64,000 bases of DNA from Combretum micranthum (lineage: Eukaryota; Streptophyta; Magnoliopsida; Myrtales; Combretaceae): NCBI GenBank assembly GCA_024138025.1, contig JAMXBD010002493.1, positions 1-64,000 on the forward strand, in the 5' to 3' direction. This document shows positions 36,110-47,225 of this stretch, piece after piece. The position numbers and the translations under genes are program-made. Under the pieces are notes generated by a model. It made no database searches. It had not been told where the DNA came from and saw only the letters and a program-made list of their open reading frames with translations. How positions within the stretch are numbered: the first letter of the stretch is position 1; each line of letters begins with the position of its first letter.

Positions 36110-36722
36110 CCACTAACTTATTTCCTGTTTTGTAGGCTTGATAGTCGCCTTTGATCCAAGCCAAGACTTTTGAAGTTCTACCTTTACCAGATTCAAGCAA
36201 GTGACAATTTAATTATTAATACCTTATTGGACTTACTTTATCAAACGTTAATACCTCTTTTTCACCACTTAAGACTTTGATACCTTAAATAAACTTAAGC
36301 CTTAAACATTGATACATCTTTTTAACCATAAAAAACATTAATACCTTATATAAACTTACCCTCAAATGTTGATACCCTTTATATAATCTATCAATTTTTA
36401 TTATATTATTATATATATAAACTATGTTATTTTACTATGTGTAGAGGACAAAATACAATTTAAGGCATTAGATTTAAGTAAAAAAATGAATTTAACTTTT
36501 TTGGATAAGGTAACAAAACTTAAAGAGTCAAGCCTATGCTTTAATTGTGGTAATAAAAAAAAAAAAAAAGAATTGACATGGAAGGCTTTAAGTAAAGACC
36601 GTTGGACCCACCTATTTGTTATCTGATATTTCTCAATATGGTTCATGCTTTAAGAAATTTTTAATGGCCTCTATCAAAAATACTCATCTTGGCTATCGAT
36701 TGCTAACATGAATAGACGTGCA

Positions 36723-36727
36723 ATATT
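36723..36727. repeat. Target-site duplication of solo LTR A, left copy (atatt)
   Basis: Exact match to 45613-45617. Confidence 0.75.
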
Positions 36728-38690
36728 TGTCGTGCCCCAAAAGGGGCACCTAGAAGGGTTGACTGATAGTTATCATATCAAGTATACATGTAAGACATGA
36801 AATCCATTTTATAAGTTGGAGATTGTAAAACTCTACTTAATGTTTACTAAACAACTTTTAATTTCATAAAAACATTTGATAGCTAAGGGAATATGGATTC
36901 CCACAGTTATCTAAAACCACAGAGAGTCGGTATCTCTCAACAAATAGTAAAATAGAATAGATCATATATATTTTTCAAAGAAAAACTCAAACTATTACAC
37001 AAAAACTCTAATTCTTCTTCCAAGACTATATCATACATACAAAAATTCCTAACTTAAGTACAAAACATATGAAGCTAATTTTCATATCTTCAAGAATTTC
37101 ACACTTCTTAGCCCAATCCTAACTTGAGATATTCCTATACAAAACTATGGAGGTGTGAGCTCATCCATAGCTTAGTGAATAATAATGATCAAACCATACA
37201 ACAAACAAATGCCGAATAATTATTTTTAACAAACATATACAATGATATACTCAATCATATGATAGGCACAGTTTGAGTGACCGGAATCCAAATCCATGGA
37301 GATTTATTCCCTCTCTCGGGGGTTGAAGGAATAACTTAAGTCATTCATACCCAGGAAACTAAAAACTAAGGAACAGGGTGGTTTCTCAACTTAGAGCATT
37401 CAGCTCATTGCTTTTTCAACCCATGCATTTAGCATCATACTTTCATAGCTCATAGCTTTCTACTATTTCATTTTGAAAACCATTTAGAAGAAAACATAAC
37501 CTCAAACTTCCACTTAGAATACTAAGGAGGAAGGATTTCTTTTGCAGTTCACTTTGTTCAAAAATAACATCTAACTTCTCCTTAGAAAGAACTAAGGGGG
37601 GAGAATTTCATTTTGAAACTTATTTATGTTAAAACTTAAATCTCATTTTGCATGTACATCGATACTACCAACATAACCTCCACTTACCTTAGAACCTTAG
37701 AAACTCCTTAGGTACTAACACTCCTAGGATATTGATAACCTTATGGTATCCAATTAGAGAAACGGATCCGTTGAGTTTGATTAGGATAACCACAAAATCA
37801 ACATGTTAGCACGTGACATGAACACTATGATAATGCAAGTATGTTGTCATGCAATACATGTTCATTTAATTAAATGGTCAAATAGCATTAAGTCCTTTTT
37901 ATTAGGTGACCAATCAATTAACAAGTGCTCATTAATAACAACAATCTAACCATTACAAGCAATATGGTGTCACTTTCACTATTATGCTTTATCAAACAAC
38001 ATAATCATTAAACTAAACACAATTTCCCAATCCCCATACATAGACGTTTATGTTTTATCTTGATATAGGTGTAACTAAGTTACAATCACAAATAAGGTGA
38101 TGAAGTCAATGTTGCCCACCTGACATCCAAGCTAGGCCATAACAATCCCTCAAGGAAAATCAATTCCTCGTGCCCATCAATCACCAAATCATCAATAACA
38201 TCATTATCATCAGCATCAAACCATCATCATCCTTCGTATAGAAATCCAAATAGAGATAGAAGATTGGCTAGAGCTAATTCAGAGAATATATCAAAAACAA
38301 ACATCTATCAAAAAATTAAACTCATTTTAAAATCCTATTTTATCATACACTAAGTAGAAACATTGCCATTGCTGTAAAAATCGCCCCGCCAAGATACGAA
38401 TAGTTCTCCATTGTCTATCAAAGTATTTCCTTATTCTTTTTTTATGATTCATTATTATATAAACATCATCATGTCATTCATAAACAAAAATACTCATTTC
38501 CCAAGAAAAATCACATTTGAAACAACATACTTTCTTTATCAAATTAAGTCTAACATAGAACAATTACATCTAAACCAAATATTCATTAAGTCTATGTTAA
38601 CTTAATCTTAGCCAAGTTAAATATACTTAATCAATCTAATTCATTTTAACTCATTCAAGTCCATATAGTCAAGTTGAACTTAGGTTTATT

Positions 38691-41600
38691 TGTCACACCC
38701 TAAAAACAGGCCTAGAAGGATAACTTCAAATTATCATATCATGTGTGCACCCGTAATATGAGAACCGTCTTGTAAGTTAGAGTTTGCAAGGGTCTCCCTG
38801 AATAATTACTTTATAAACATCTAATATGAAAATACATTTGTGATAAATAAAGGAAATCCGATTTCCTACAATGCACCAGAACCGTAGAGAGTCAGTATCC
38901 CCAACTAGATAGTAAAATAAAATAAATCATCTATGCTTTACAAATTTGAAACTACAAGGTTACAAATCTAGTCTATAAACAAGACTTATTTTACAAGAAA
39001 TAAAACTTAAATAAACTATGCTATCTATCTGTTTCTATTTCCAAACTCTTCTTCTATCTTCAAAGGTTCTTCTCCACACAGACCTTTCCCAAAACCGATG
39101 CTTCAGCTATTCTTACACCAAACCGTGGGGGAGGTGAGCTCAACCATAGCTCAGTGGATAATAAAACCAAATCACACTATAAACAAGTGTCAAGCAAGTT
39201 TTTATTTAACAAACATATGTAATGCACACTTATCCATATGATATGCACAGTTTGGATGATCGGAATCTAAACAAATGGAGATTTATACCCTCTCTTGAGG
39301 GTTGAAGGACTAAATACAAGCCATTCACACCCAGGAGAAGTATGAACTAAGGAAGGAGGTGCATACTTAACTTGAGCCTTCAGCTCATATCTCTGTTAAC
39401 ACAAAAATCATTTCTTTTATACCACAGATATAACCATCAACTGCCTCTTAGACATAGCCAGGAGGGGGATTTCAATTTGAAATACTTTTTATCGAAAAAT
39501 AGCCCCTTTAACTTACCCTTAGACTTAGCTAAGGAGGGAGGATTTTCTTTGAAATTCATTTTATTAAAATATAGCCTCTATCTACTCCTTAAATAAGACT
39601 AAGGAGTGAGCACTTCCTTTTTAAAATAATTTTGTGCATCTATCAAACCTTTACTCCGCCAATCAACCCTCAACTTCCTTAGAACCATAGAACCCCCTTA
39701 AGTATTGATCCCTGAAGCCGACTTCAACACGGGCGACGTCCTTCAGTGCTTGCTTAGTTCCCGTGAAGCCAACAACCCTACTAGTAGCCTACAAGCTGAC
39801 CCACTAGTCCTAACAAGCACTACTATAGAATCGAAATATTAATATGTGACGTGAACCCCTACCAATGCAAATGTGATGTGATGCAATGCATGACCAATTT
39901 ATTTAAGGTCAATTAAGAAATATGTCTCATTAGTCAATGTCCATATCATTTTCAAACAATCAACATTATATAAATCACAATTAACACCACACAATTGTTT
40001 TCACTTATGATTTAGTGAGTTATCAATCAAATGCAATCATCAAACAGCAAACGAATTCCCGAACCCCATGCATAGTTAATTAGATTTATATTATCACCAA
40101 TACAACTAGATTATAAGCACAAGAAAGGTGAAGAGATTATTATTACCCACCTAGCATCCAAGCTAAATCTTAAATATTCTCTAGGAAGATCAAAGCTCCA
40201 TCCCCATCGATCATCCAATCATCAACAACATTATTATGAGCACCAAATCAGCATCAACCTTCATATGAAATCCAAATAGGAAAAGAAATTTGGCTAGAGG
40301 CGATTGAAGAGAATATAAGACAAAAGCAAACATCTATTCAAGAACTTAGATTCATTTTAAGATCCTATTTTATCATACACTAAGTAGGAACCCCGCCATA
40401 GCTGCGAAGTTCGCCCTACCAAGATACGGACAGTTCTCCATTATCTATCAAAATATTTCTTTTCTCTTTGTTTATAGTCTTTCGTTACAGAAACACCATC
40501 AGAACACTCATTTTCTAAGCAAACAAATATTTGAAACAACATATTCCCTATATTATTCTTGGTTTATCCTAGTTCATTAACTTAACCTAATAATTAACTA
40601 TTAACTCCTTTTAACTTAATCCTAGCTAAATTGATTAGAGTTAATCATTTAATTCAATTACCAAGCTAAGTTAATCAAACTTAATCAATCTAATTCATTT
40701 TAGTTTATTCAAGTTCATCATGCCAAGTTGAACTTAGATTATTAAATAAGTTTATTTTATATCCAACTTTATATATAATCAAATTATCTATTAAATCTAT
40801 AAATTCAATAAATTCATGCTTAATTATATCATTCGACAAGTATAACACATCAAATATCATTTATTTATTTTATTTTAACTCAAAAAGATTCATTTAATAT
40901 TTAACCAAACACATTTAACTAGTAAAACAAGTTTTCAACTTTGTTTGAAAAACTTAGTAGTTAGAAAAAAATTAAAATTCTGGTCTTGATAATTTTTGAA
41001 TTTATAAAAACTTAAAATATAAAAGTTGTAGATATCTTTTTAATATTTCTAACACAATTTGAATCACCTCAATCCGTGTTCGTATGAAAAAGTTATAATC
41101 AAATTACGGTGAGACTGCGAAATAGGAAAGTATGCACAACCTTTTGCATGACCGTGCTTGAAGCCGTGCTGACCTAAAAAAAACGATCAGATTCTAGTTT
41201 TTCCCTTGAAAGCACTCATTAGGGCTTCTGCAAAAACTCGTGCAAACTCCAAAATTTTTCTTAAAAGCCAAAATTTGTCCTCAACACACTTTGCACGGCT
41301 TTGTGCTCGCTCGTACTGCCCCTGCAATTTCCTGTTACGAATTTCTTTCCTCTCTTTTACATCTTTAACTCATCTTTAACACATCCAACCTCAACTACGA
41401 CATCATACAAGTAACATACAACACATAAACACAACTTCTAATACTTCTAATTCCACCTCACTTCATCAAAACACATCCAACAACTTCATCAAACCCCATA
41501 CTACTATTCATCATCTTCCTCAACAACCCATCTCTTACTTCTACCATTAAATTAACACATACAAACATAAACAACAATCAAAACAAAGAAACAACATCAT

Positions 41601-43214
41601 ACTTACATGTTTAAGGAATCTCAACTATCTTTCCTTTATGACTACTACTACTACATGGTTGATGAAGTTTCCTCTAGCATAAACCTCACTTCCTAACTTC
41701 ATTCATGGCTTAAATATTCTAATTATCTTCTTCAAATTGAGATTTGACGATGGAATTTGAGTTGAAGAAGAAGAAAGGAAGAAAGAAGAAAAAGAAACGT
41801 AAAAGAGAAGACAAAGAACGAAAAAAAAAAAAAGGGAAAATAATGGTAGAAAAATAAGAGATAGAGGTTAAATAGGGTAAGACTAAAACTAATTAAGGAC
41901 ATTTAGGATCAAGGACCCTGATTTAAACTTGTCAGATCATTATCTTGAGCATTAAAAACAATTAGGAGAGATTTTATAATATAAATAAATAAAATCAATA
42001 ACTTGAATTACGAACCAAGTTTAGAAATTTAATTTCATAAAACTTGATATTTAGTTGAGTTTGGGCTTAGAAACTGATATTTTTAAATAAGTAGGTAAAC
42101 TCATAATCTATGAAATTTGAAAGTATAGAATTTAGATTAAAATGGCTACATTTGAGTGTTTTAGAAACCTAAACTATAGTCTTAAGAAAATTTTAGATGA
42201 TTTATAGATTAAAAGAAAAGTATTTAAATTAAAATTGATTGATAAAAGAGTATAATTTGGCTTGATGGGAAAATGATCAAAGTAAGTAAATAAGTTGAAA
42301 GAAATAGAGTTCAAATTTGATAAACAAAAGGATTTGAGAAATTTTGGTTGATGAAATGGATAATTGAAATAGATAAAAGATTAAAAATGAGTATTTGAAA
42401 TCTCAATTTCAATTAAGTCTATTTACTAATTGATTATATCAATCTATCCATTTATAACCTATAATTCAAATTATCTATTTTAACTAAACTATCTAAACTC
42501 AGTTGTTAAATTATACTCTAAAGAACGTTAGGATTAATTATCTATTGGTAGTTGATATTATATAATTTTAGTTTTCATAATTCGAAAGTTTCAAATCGTT
42601 TTAAGATTTTATTCTTTTACTCACTCTTTCATTTTTTTTTATTCCAATTAATTTAGATTTAGATTTGTTATTGCTTTTACTTTCATCTTAATTTTAAATT
42701 ATTTGATAATCCATTATTTATTGGGTTAATATATCATATTTTTGTATTCATTATCCAATTTGTTATATTTCCTTTTGTGTTATTCTTTCTTATTATATTG
42801 ATTTGAGGTTTCTTATATTATTTTTATTTTCACAAAACATCTTAAGATTTAAGTTATGTAGATTTAACACAATTCTTTATAATTATTTATTTACTCATAA
42901 TTCATTTCTTTAATTATCCGAAATATTTTATTTTATAACTTTATTTATTATTATTACGCACTTGAATCTCATTTTATTTATTTGCATATATAAATATATA
43001 TATTTAATTTCATCCTCGTTATTTTTATAGAATTGTATCTTAAAAGTAATAATTAAAATTTTTAAACAATCATTATTTTTTTAAAATTTCTATATTCTTA
43101 AATAACAAGAAATTGGGAATGCTTTCCATAACTTTTCTTAATTTTTTTTCAAAATTTTTACATTATTTTCTTAATGATTATTATTTCCAAATTGTATGAA
43201 TTTGGGTTATTACA
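38691..43214 (-). mobile_element. Solo LTR B nested in solo LTR A
   Basis: 4,524 bp. On the plus strand it begins TGTCACACCCT and ends GGGTTATTACA, so the minus strand reads TGTAATAACCC...GGGTGTGACA. It is flanked by ttatt (38686-38690) and tcatt (43215-43219), a target duplication with one substitution. The A sequence resumes directly after it: host text breaks at ...aacttaggtttatt and continues tcattaactaagttcatttt, matching the collinear part of B at 40725-40760. It is the same family and orientation as A, and younger than A by nesting. Confidence 0.8.
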
Positions 43215-45162
43215 TCATTAACTAAGTTCATTTTATACTTAACTACATACACTTAACTAATAAACACAAGTTTTCAACTTTATTTAGATATGTAGCATCT
43301 AAAAACAATTAAAATTTCCAATGAACTTTTCGTAGTATTTTAAATCACCTTGATCCAAGTTTGAAAGAAAAACTTATGGTCAAATTACAATCAAATTATG
43401 AAATAGGGGAGGCTGCATGAGTTTTCTGCATGGGTGTGCTGGGGGGTGTGTTGATCCTAAAAAAATGCCTAAAGTAGAGTTTTTCCCCTTCAACACTCAG
43501 CATGGGCTCTTGCATGCCTGTGTTGCACCTGCAATCCCTTGTCATGAATTTCCTCGCTTCTTTTACATCATTTTACACATTTTTACACATTCAACATAAA
43601 AAAAAAAAAGATCTTAAAAACAACATACAGAGCATGTTTATAACTTTTAACACTTCCATATTCATTCTACTCAATCGAACACCTTCAAAACACTTTATCA
43701 AACCTTATATCTACTATTCATCATCTTCATCACAACCCATCTTGTATCAAGCATCAATTCGACATATGCAAACATAAATAACAACCAAAACAATGAAAAA
43801 AAGCAAAACTTATCTTGTTAGACAACTTGAACTTCTTGATTATTACTCCTCTTAAGTTCTGGAAGCTTCTATGTCCATCTTTAATCTTATCTTTCATCTT
43901 TTGATTCTCTTTCAATCTTCTTACTTAAGATTTTATGGTTAATATAAGAGGAGAAGAGGAAGAAGAAGATGGAACCAAAAAGAAAATGAAGAAGGAAGAA
44001 AAGAAAAGGCAGCCAAAGCAAAAAGAAGAAAGGACATAAAAAGATAAGGATTAAGGATATTTATTAAATAAGAATTAAAGCTTAAATATTTCATATCATT
44101 ATCCTAATCTCCAAAAATAATTAGAAGATAATTTCAGAATTTATAACATATAAATCAATATTTTGAAATGAAAATCTAGTTTATGAATTTAACTTTGTAA
44201 AATCTTGATATTTAGTTTGAGTTCGGATTCAAAACTAATATTTTTAAATAAACAGTTGAACGCAAAATCTATGGGGATTAAGTACATAGAATGTAGGTTG
44301 AAAATAGCTAATTTAAGACATTTTATAAATTTGAATACTTGAACTTGAGAATTTTGAGTCATTTATAATTTATAAAGAAAAAGGTCTAAATTGATGACTG
44401 TGAAGAATTAGAGGACTCAATTTATGCAATAAGCCAAAGTTTGAAGTTTAAAATTTTATTAAACATTGAAATCAAACTTTTCCAAAGTTTAGAGATTTAA
44501 AATAAAAAGAGAAGAGGTTTAGCTTGAAATTTACAAAGGAAATAGCATTTGATTTGCTAGAAAAGATTGTTAAGGCAAAAAGGCTAAATGAAGGGAATAT
44601 TTGAAATCTCAAATTTCAGTTAATTTATTTATTAATTGGTTATGTCAAGCTGTTAAATTTTATCATTTTAATCATTTTACTTGGCTTAATTTCATTATTC
44701 AGGTTCAATTTCTAGCTAAAGTTTTAATTTCAAGTTTTTTTTTTTTATTTTTCATTTCTTAAAGAAAATTTTAATTCCTTTGTTAAACGTTCATATTTAT
44801 TAAGTTTTTATTTACAAGCAGTATGATTACATTATTTTGATCTTTTACCACATTTATTTGAGTTTCTTGATATTTTCATTTTCTACAAAATATTTTGAGA
44901 TTTAAATATTTCCTTGACTTTACACAACTTATATTCTATGCAATAGAGCATATATAAATAATAAGAATTAGTTTAGCGATTTCAACCTTCATTACTTGAT
45001 TTTTGAAAAAGACTTAAAACTCAATGAAAACAATAAATGACTGACGACTTGACTAGACTCAACGCTAAACCTAAGATGACACATAACAACAAGACCCTGA
45101 CACACAAGATAGGATAAACTCAACAATGGAAGGTTGTGGTCTCGCTTTTCCATTCCTATTGG

Positions 45163-45165
<3 letters not shown>

Positions 45166-45193
<28 letters not shown>
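45166..45193. repeat. TA dinucleotide microsatellite
   Basis: TA-type run inside solo LTR A, interrupted once. Confidence 0.85.
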
Positions 45194-45612
45194 ACATTGT
45201 GTATATAAAATACAATATCCATATTCTTTTAATCATTAGAGGTATTATATTTTATAATTTTCATTAATGTGATCATCTTGACAAAATTGAAGTCAAGATG
45301 TCCCATTTTTCACTTTGCATATTTATCCAAATTACTAATATCTTATTTAAGTTGAAATTAATTTATCTCATTATGTTATTAAATTATTATCATTTATTAA
45401 TTGCGTAAAACTATGGAAAATTGTATCTTAAAATTTTATCATTATTCAATCAAGCTCTTAATAAAAAAATAAATTATTTGTATTTTAATATTTAAAAAAA
45501 AAACACAAAAAAGGAGTGACTTTTGTGATTTCTTTTAAAACATTTTCTAAATACTTCACATTATTTGCTTAATAATTTTTATATTTGAGTTGTATAATTT
45601 TGGATTATTACA

Positions 45613-45617
45613 ATATT
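45613..45617. repeat. Target-site duplication of solo LTR A, right copy (atatt)
   Basis: Exact match to 36723-36727. It proves that the two halves of A belong together around B. Confidence 0.75.
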
Positions 45618-46480
45618 GATGGCAAACTCTATAAACACCACAATTCTTCGACATTTGAATTAGTGGAAAGTTTAGACAAGCTTTGTCCTTTTGTGAAATT
45701 TTATTTCAAAAGATCAAACATTTACCTATTGTCAAAAACATTACACATCCCATTCATTACCACAAGTGAAACTTGATATTTGATAGCTCATCTACTTGTC
45801 ATAAGTGTACTTGAACTAGTTGAGATTACTTACTCGTCCTCCTCTTTGGTCATTCTCATTTAATTACTCATATGTTCCACTTTGTATCACTCTTGTAAGA
45901 CTACATGTAATGCAATACTCATGTAATACACATGTCATCCTTCATCCGAATCCTTACACCTACACTATGTTAATTATTTGTGGAGCAATTAAAAATAAAC
46001 ATGTGTCTACTAATTAAGGTTTCCCGATAATACTAAAATATAAGTAGAAGAAAAAAGAAAAAGTAAAAAAACATGCATATAAAATTTTATCCATAAGATA
46101 TTCCCAAAGCGCCCTAGCCCGAGTACCTCCTATCACATCTCCAAAGAAGATATATTTCTGATTGAGCCTTATAAATCAAAATATTATATGCAATCGAGTC
46201 AATTAGAGAGGCCGGGTTTCAAAGCGTTGGCTCCATGCTTGTCCTCCATCTCCGATGGATTCACACTTAAGATTAATGTTAAATAATGCCTATATGCTTT
46301 CATTCCAGGAGCCATGTTTACTCCATCCATTTGTTTGGTTTATGTCGTGACTAAGGACGATCTTCATATCTTGATTGCGCGTTTTGATATTGAGATCGAC
46401 GTTAATGAGATTCCAAGTTTTATTACGGTTTAAAATATTTTACAAGCTCCTAGATACTTGAAAATATATATTTCTAAGGA
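45618..46480. other. Intergenic DNA with one possible exon-like stretch
   Basis: 46080-46435 is more balanced in base composition than its surroundings. Its 3' part is described separately. Nothing else is recognised. Confidence 0.45.
46309..46433 (+). other. Possible orphan terminal exon of an unknown gene
   Basis: After an acceptor-like ctttcattccag (46297-46308), an open frame runs to a stop at 46431-46433. From the ATG at 46314 it has 39 codons, with gene-like composition and charged residues (VTKDDLHILIARFDIEID). I cannot assign a family. It may be a remnant of a displaced gene or chance. Confidence 0.2.
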
Positions 46481-46697
46481 AGGGTGACTTTGGATTGGTG
46501 GATTTTTATTTGTATTCTATCCACCATCTGTGACTTATTCGTATCATATTATATAACATTTGTATTGCATCTATTTGATCTGTTTATGACTATAATTATT
46601 AGTTTTTTTTATCAATATCTATTTCTTAACAAACATTTATTTGAAAACGATAAAAATATGATACCAAAATGACTAGAATATGATAAATAAATAGACT
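46481..46697 (+). mobile_element. MITE-like repeat family M1, copy 5
   Basis: Shares 'tttcttaacaaacatttatttgaaaacgataaaaatatgatacc' landmarks, and aaatgactagaatatg, with the copies at 16.8-22.8 kb, in the same strand sense. The 5' terminus (agggtgactttggattgg) is diverged. Confidence 0.65.
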
Positions 46698-46899
46698 AAT
46701 GTGTATATTATTTTATCTTTTGGGAAAATAAAATTTATGATAGTTTGGGTGATATATGTCATTCATATTACACCAATTGGTCCAATAAGTTTAACATTGA
46801 TGACCATTAAGGTTTATCTTATCAAAATTGTATAGCAAACAAGTCATCATATATGTTCTCCATGGATCAGTTATAACAAAAGGTTTTAACGAATAGAGA

Positions 46900-47225
46900 T
46901 TAACTCATATAAGGTATCAACATTTGAAGATTTTAAAAAGAAGAATAAAAGTTTAGGATAAAATACGTTTAAGATATTAACATTTTGAGTGCTTATAAAG
47001 AGGAATTAACATTTTGCATAAAATGAGAAATAAGATATCAGTAAATTGACTATTGAGGAAAATTTTAAAAAAAATTAATTAATAAACTAATCCAAATATT
47101 AATACCTTAAATGAACTTTACAAAATGTTAATATATTATTTGATTCATTTTACAAAATATCGCTACCTCTTTGTAACTACTCGAAACATTGAATAACCTT
47201 ACCCTTAAATGTTAAAAATATCTGG
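46900..47225. mobile_element. Inverted-repeat MITE, family M2, short copy
   Basis: The left arm (ggtatcaacatttgaag, gatattaacattttgag, gaattaacattttgc) pairs with the right arm (aatattaataccttaaatg, aaaatgttaatat, cttaaatgttaaaaatatc). It has the same sub-repeat core as 34085-36385, without the internal cargo. Confidence 0.6.

Larger units (their letters stand above)
34085..36385. mobile_element. Inverted-repeat element with sub-repeated arms, family M2, long copy
   Basis: The left arm (about 34085-34245) and right arm (about 36195-36385) are inverted copies. Each is made of about four degenerate ~40-bp sub-repeats with the core GGTATCAAYGTTT (left: ggtatcaatgtttag, gatatcaacgttttg, gtatcaatgttttgc, ggtatcaatactt). 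Inside are an LTR-like fragment (34250-34684, with a ctataaatac TATA box at 34549 and the phrase ctgacctaagcattggagta near 34644, common in gypsy LTRs) and a complete 1.4-kb LTR-like element. A short relative of the same family lies at 46.9-47.2 kb. Confidence 0.55.
36728..45612 (-). mobile_element. Solo LTR A, split by solo LTR B
   Basis: Bounded by an exact 5-bp duplication, atatt (36723-36727 and 45613-45617). On the minus strand it starts TGTAATAATCC and ends GGGGCACGACA. Its own sequence is 36728-38690 plus 43215-45612 (about 4.36 kb); the middle is the inserted LTR B. Homologous blocks run in the reverse sense to the 949-4626 solo LTR: a pyrimidine-rich tract on the minus strand at about 43940-44035, and the gccccgccaagatacgaata block at 38384. 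No gag or pol is present. Confidence 0.8.
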
